Source: Actinomycetota bacterium (GTDB lineage: Bacteria > Actinomycetota > Actinomycetes > S36-B12). From it: 14,083 nucleotides of DNA. This document shows, one piece after another, positions 11,902-14,083 of the stretch (position 1 is its first letter; each line of letters starts with the position of its first letter). A program made the position numbers and the translations under genes. Below the pieces are notes generated by a model. That model had not been told where the DNA came from. It did no database searches and was given only the letters and a program-made list of their open reading frames with translations. The stretch spans positions 1 to 14,083 of the forward strand of contig WLHM01000005.1 of NCBI GenBank assembly GCA_009702725.1, read 5' to 3'.

Positions 11902-13038
11902 ATGAGCGTTGACCTAGCAGCAGTTCACCTTGCCCTTGCAGATGTTAAAGATCCCGAGATCAACCGTCCAATAACCGAGATTGGGATGCTCAAAGACGTC
12001 GAGTGTTCGAGCGACGGCGTCGTAACTGTCACTGTTTGGTTGACCATCCAGGGCTGCCCGATGCGCGACACCATCACCGAGCGAGTAACAAATGCAGTAA
12101 AGCCCATACCTGGTGTAACCGGCGTCAATGTAGTACTCGATGTAATGGGCGATGAGCAGCGCGCCGACCTAAAGAAACTGCTACGCGGTCATGATGCCCG
12201 TGAAATCCAATTCGCCCAAGCCGGATCACTTACTCGGGTTTATGCAATTGCATCCGGCAAGGGCGGCGTCGGGAAGTCATCGGTCACAGCGAACCTCGCC
12301 GTCGCGATGGCCGACATGGGCCTGGCGGTCGGACTCGTTGACGCTGACATGTATGGCCATTCAATTCCGCGCATGCTTGGCACTGCAGCACAGCCAAATA
12401 TGGTCGAAGGCATGATCATGCCGCCGATGGCTTTTGGGGTACGCATTATTTCCATGTTGGCTTTCAAGCCGGGTGGAGTGACCCAGCCGGTTGCTTTCCG
12501 CGGGCCCATGTTGCACCGCGCCTTAGAACAATTCTTGGCGGATGTGTGGTGGGGAGATCTAGATGTGCTACTCCTTGATCTGCCACCGGGTACCGGTGAT
12601 ATCGCCATCTCCACCGCACAGCTACTGCCGACCGCTGAAATAGTGGTAGTAACCACCCCGCAGCCCGCAGCCGCAGATGTAGCGGTACGCGCCGGCACCC
12701 TCGCCGAACAAACTAAACAAAAAGTTGCCGGGGTCATCGAAAACATGAGCGGTTTCCCGTGCCCGCACTGTGGCGAACCACTCGACCTGTTCGGTATGGG
12801 TGGTGGCGCGTTGGTCGCGGAGCAACTATCGAAAGTGTTCGGCAAGCAAGTACCGCTACTTGGTAAAATCCCGTTCGATGTAGCACTGCGCGAAGGCGGT
12901 GACTCTGGTTCTCCGTTGGTACTCAGCCAACCTGATGCACCTGCCTCACTGGCACTGCGTGAGATCGCCCGAACCCTGGGCATGAAACCTCGGGGCCTGG
13001 CCGGAATGAACTTGAGCCTGACTCCAGCAACCGCCTAG
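11902..13038 (+). CDS. mrp: Mrp/NBP35-family iron-sulfur carrier ATPase
   Basis: A 378-residue P-loop ATPase of the ApbC/Mrp type, which binds an Fe-S cluster and hands it to target proteins. The N-terminal MIP18 (DUF59) domain is at about 1-85, including TIQGCPMRDTI. The deviant Walker A GKGGVGKS is at 119-126, followed by DADM (147-150), DLPPGTGD (226-233), and the cluster-binding CPHC at 287-290. All key residues are intact. ATG 11902 lies 9 bases after the DUF1003 stop, with a weak ribosome binding site. Its stop shares CTAG with the stop of convergent tatB. The position beside tatB and htrA matches Rv1223-Rv1229c in mycobacteria. Confidence 0.96.
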   Translation: MSVDLAAVHLALADVKDPEINRPITEIGMLKDVECSSDGVVTVTVWLTIQGCPMRDTITERVTNAVKPIPGVTGVNVVLDVMGDEQRADLKKLLRGHDAREIQFAQAGSLTRVYAIASGKGGVGKSSVTANLAVAMADMGLAVGLVDADMYGHSIPRMLGTAAQPNMVEGMIMPPMAFGVRIISMLAFKPGGVTQPVAFRGPMLHRALEQFLADVWWGDLDVLLLDLPPGTGDIAISTAQLLPTAEIVVVTTPQPAAADVAVRAGTLAEQTKQKVAGVIENMSGFPCPHCGEPLDLFGMGGGALVAEQLSKVFGKQVPLLGKIPFDVALREGGDSGSPLVLSQPDAPASLALREIARTLGMKPRGLAGMNLSLTPATA

Positions 13039-13370
13039 GTGGCGTCAGGGTCAAATACTGGTCGGGGCGCTTGCCCGGTTTCGCTGGCAGTTTTTGTCGG
13101 CTTCACTTCGTCCGGTTCGTCATCATTGAATAACCCGGCCACCAATTTACGCGGATGCAAATCACTGAGGCTGCGCACTGAATCCATGGTCTCGCTCATG
13201 TCTAACCCGGCGGAGTCAGCTAGATCTCTCTTAGCCCCCGATGCCATCTCCCGAAGTTGGCGCGCCAGGCGGCCCGCGTCAGCGGCGGCTTTAGGCAACC
13301 GTTCCGGCCCGAAAATCAACAGGCCGAGGACAGCCAAAATCATGATCTCGCCAATGCCAATATCGAACAT
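13035..13370 (-). CDS. tatB: Sec-independent protein translocase subunit TatB
   Basis: A 111-residue membrane-anchored component of the twin-arginine translocase, working with TatC as the signal-peptide receptor. The single N-terminal membrane helix (about 4-20) is followed by the Tat hallmark FGPERLP (20-26) and an amphipathic helix (AAADAGRLARQLREMASGAK). The acidic, Pro-rich C-terminus is disordered. It follows htrA by 17 bases on the same strand, as in other actinobacteria. The stop overlaps the convergent mrp stop. Confidence 0.94.
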   Translation of the reverse strand: MFDIGIGEIMILAVLGLLIFGPERLPKAAADAGRLARQLREMASGAKRDLADSAGLDMSETMDSVRSLSDLHPRKLVAGLFNDDEPDEVKPTKTASETGQAPRPVFDPDAT

Positions 13371-13387
13371 GGTTGAAGCGTACCTGC

Positions 13388-14083
13388 TTAGCTAGCTTCG
13401 GCGGAGCCCAATTTGATAGTTACCTCTCGGGTCACCCCACCTCGAGTGAAACCAATTACCACGGGGTCACCTGGTGCAAACTCACGAATGGCGACCACCA
13501 GTTCGGTGGAGTCATTGATAACCCGATCGCCAAGTTTGATAATGATGTCGCCCTTAAGCAAACCAGCGTCCTCTGACGGTCCACCCTTGTTAATCTCGCC
13601 AACCTTGGCTCCGTCATCGGTGTAACTCAAATCCAATGTGACACCTATTACGGGGGTACTCGCGGAGCCCGTAGCAATGATCTCCTCGGCGATGCGTTTG
13701 GCGGAGTTAACCGGGATTGCAAACCCAAGGCCGATGCTGCCACCTTCACCGCCACTTATCAGTGTGGCAATCGCGGAGTTGACGCCGATTACGCGGCCGG
13801 CCGCATCGAGCAGTGGCCCGCCCGAGTTACCCGGGTTGATGGCTGCGTCAGTCTGGATTGCATTGATGTATGAAACATCGCCCTGCGTACCTGTGGTGAC
13901 CGGGCGATCCACTGCGCTGATGATTCCGTACGTAACTGTGCCATCAAGGCCGAGCGGAGCACCAATAGCAATTGCGGAGTCGCCGACAGCAATATTGGCC
14001 GAGTTGCCTAGCGCCATCGGCTGCAGGCCGGACTCCTTGACTTTGACAACAGCAAGGTCATACGACTCGTTGGTGCCGACCAC
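13388..14083 (-). CDS. htrA: HtrA/DegP-family trypsin-like serine protease with PDZ domain (partial, 5' end outside window)
   Basis: The C-terminal 231-232 residues of an envelope quality-control protease. The fragment starts just before the catalytic Asp (YDLAVVKV, Asp9 of the fragment) and contains the nucleophile Ser87 in INPGNSGGPL. The His motif lies beyond the right edge. A PDZ domain follows at about 138-228 (VGEINKGGPSEDAGLLKGDI). The GTG at the window edge is not a real start. In related genomes this gene sits next to sigE and its anti-sigma factor, which could lie just beyond the window. Confidence 0.94.
   Translation of the reverse strand: MVGTNESYDLAVVKVKESGLQPMALGNSANIAVGDSAIAIGAPLGLDGTVTYGIISAVDRPVTTGTQGDVSYINAIQTDAAINPGNSGGPLLDAAGRVIGVNSAIATLISGGEGGSIGLGFAIPVNSAKRIAEEIIATGSASTPVIGVTLDLSYTDDGAKVGEINKGGPSEDAGLLKGDIIIKLGDRVINDSTELVVAIREFAPGDPVVIGFTRGGVTREVTIKLGSAEAS

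Noticed and set aside
14081..14083. GTG at the right edge as the htrA start
   Set aside because: HtrA needs a His motif and an N-terminal region before this point; the gene simply continues outside the window.

Overview
The window is a chromosomal segment from an actinobacterium (Actinomycetia). Evidence: fairly GC-rich coding sequence, many GTG starts, and two gene neighbourhoods typical of the group. One is TetR regulator / DUF3107 small protein / ferritin-like protein / RhlE-type DEAD-box helicase, the same set as Mycobacterium tuberculosis Rv3208-Rv3211. The other is PRC-MgtE_N-CBS protein / DUF1003 protein / Mrp ATPase / TatB / HtrA, matching the Rv1223-Rv1232c neighbourhood. The genus cannot be named from the sequence alone.

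Left end (1 to about 1750), the unusual part: a minus-strand tandem array of at least six very small genes (55-59 codons, the sixth cut by the window edge). No annotation pipeline would reliably call them. Each has its own Shine-Dalgarno sequence. Each protein has a gap-free conserved N-terminal 39 residues (DRLxLGVGWVRPG...GIGGTLNPS), then a 9-13 residue segment that differs completely between copies, then an invariant CFEG-x-E-(D/E) tail. This is the layout of a precursor peptide family (constant leader, variable core, constant tail), and I do not recognise it. The copies fall into two classes: MP start, ED tail and two or more cysteines, versus MS start, EE tail and one cysteine. Spacers carry a repeated hairpin exactly 7 nt after three of the stop codons. 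A 60-bp inverted repeat with a nearby direct copy separates the array from the conserved chromosome.

Middle (1871-6502): an alpha/beta hydrolase gene (minus) diverges from the TetR gene, which is followed by the DUF3107 gene. A perfect 12-bp hairpin that contains both stop codons separates DUF3107 from the convergent ferritin-like gene. The DEAD-box helicase then diverges and is followed by an RsbW-like ATP-binding protein.

Right-middle (6486-10095, all minus): EamA-type transporter, CoA-ester lyase of the malyl/citramalyl-CoA type, acyl-CoA dehydrogenase and a Nudix hydrolase. The last three are closely spaced or overlapping and look like an operon. The lyase and dehydrogenase pair points to a dicarboxylic acyl-CoA pathway, possibly the ethylmalonyl-CoA pathway.

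Right end (10119-14083): the plus-strand run PRC/MgtE_N/CBS protein, DUF1003 protein and Mrp Fe-S carrier ATPase meets convergent tatB and a truncated htrA. The mrp and tatB stop codons share a single CTAG.
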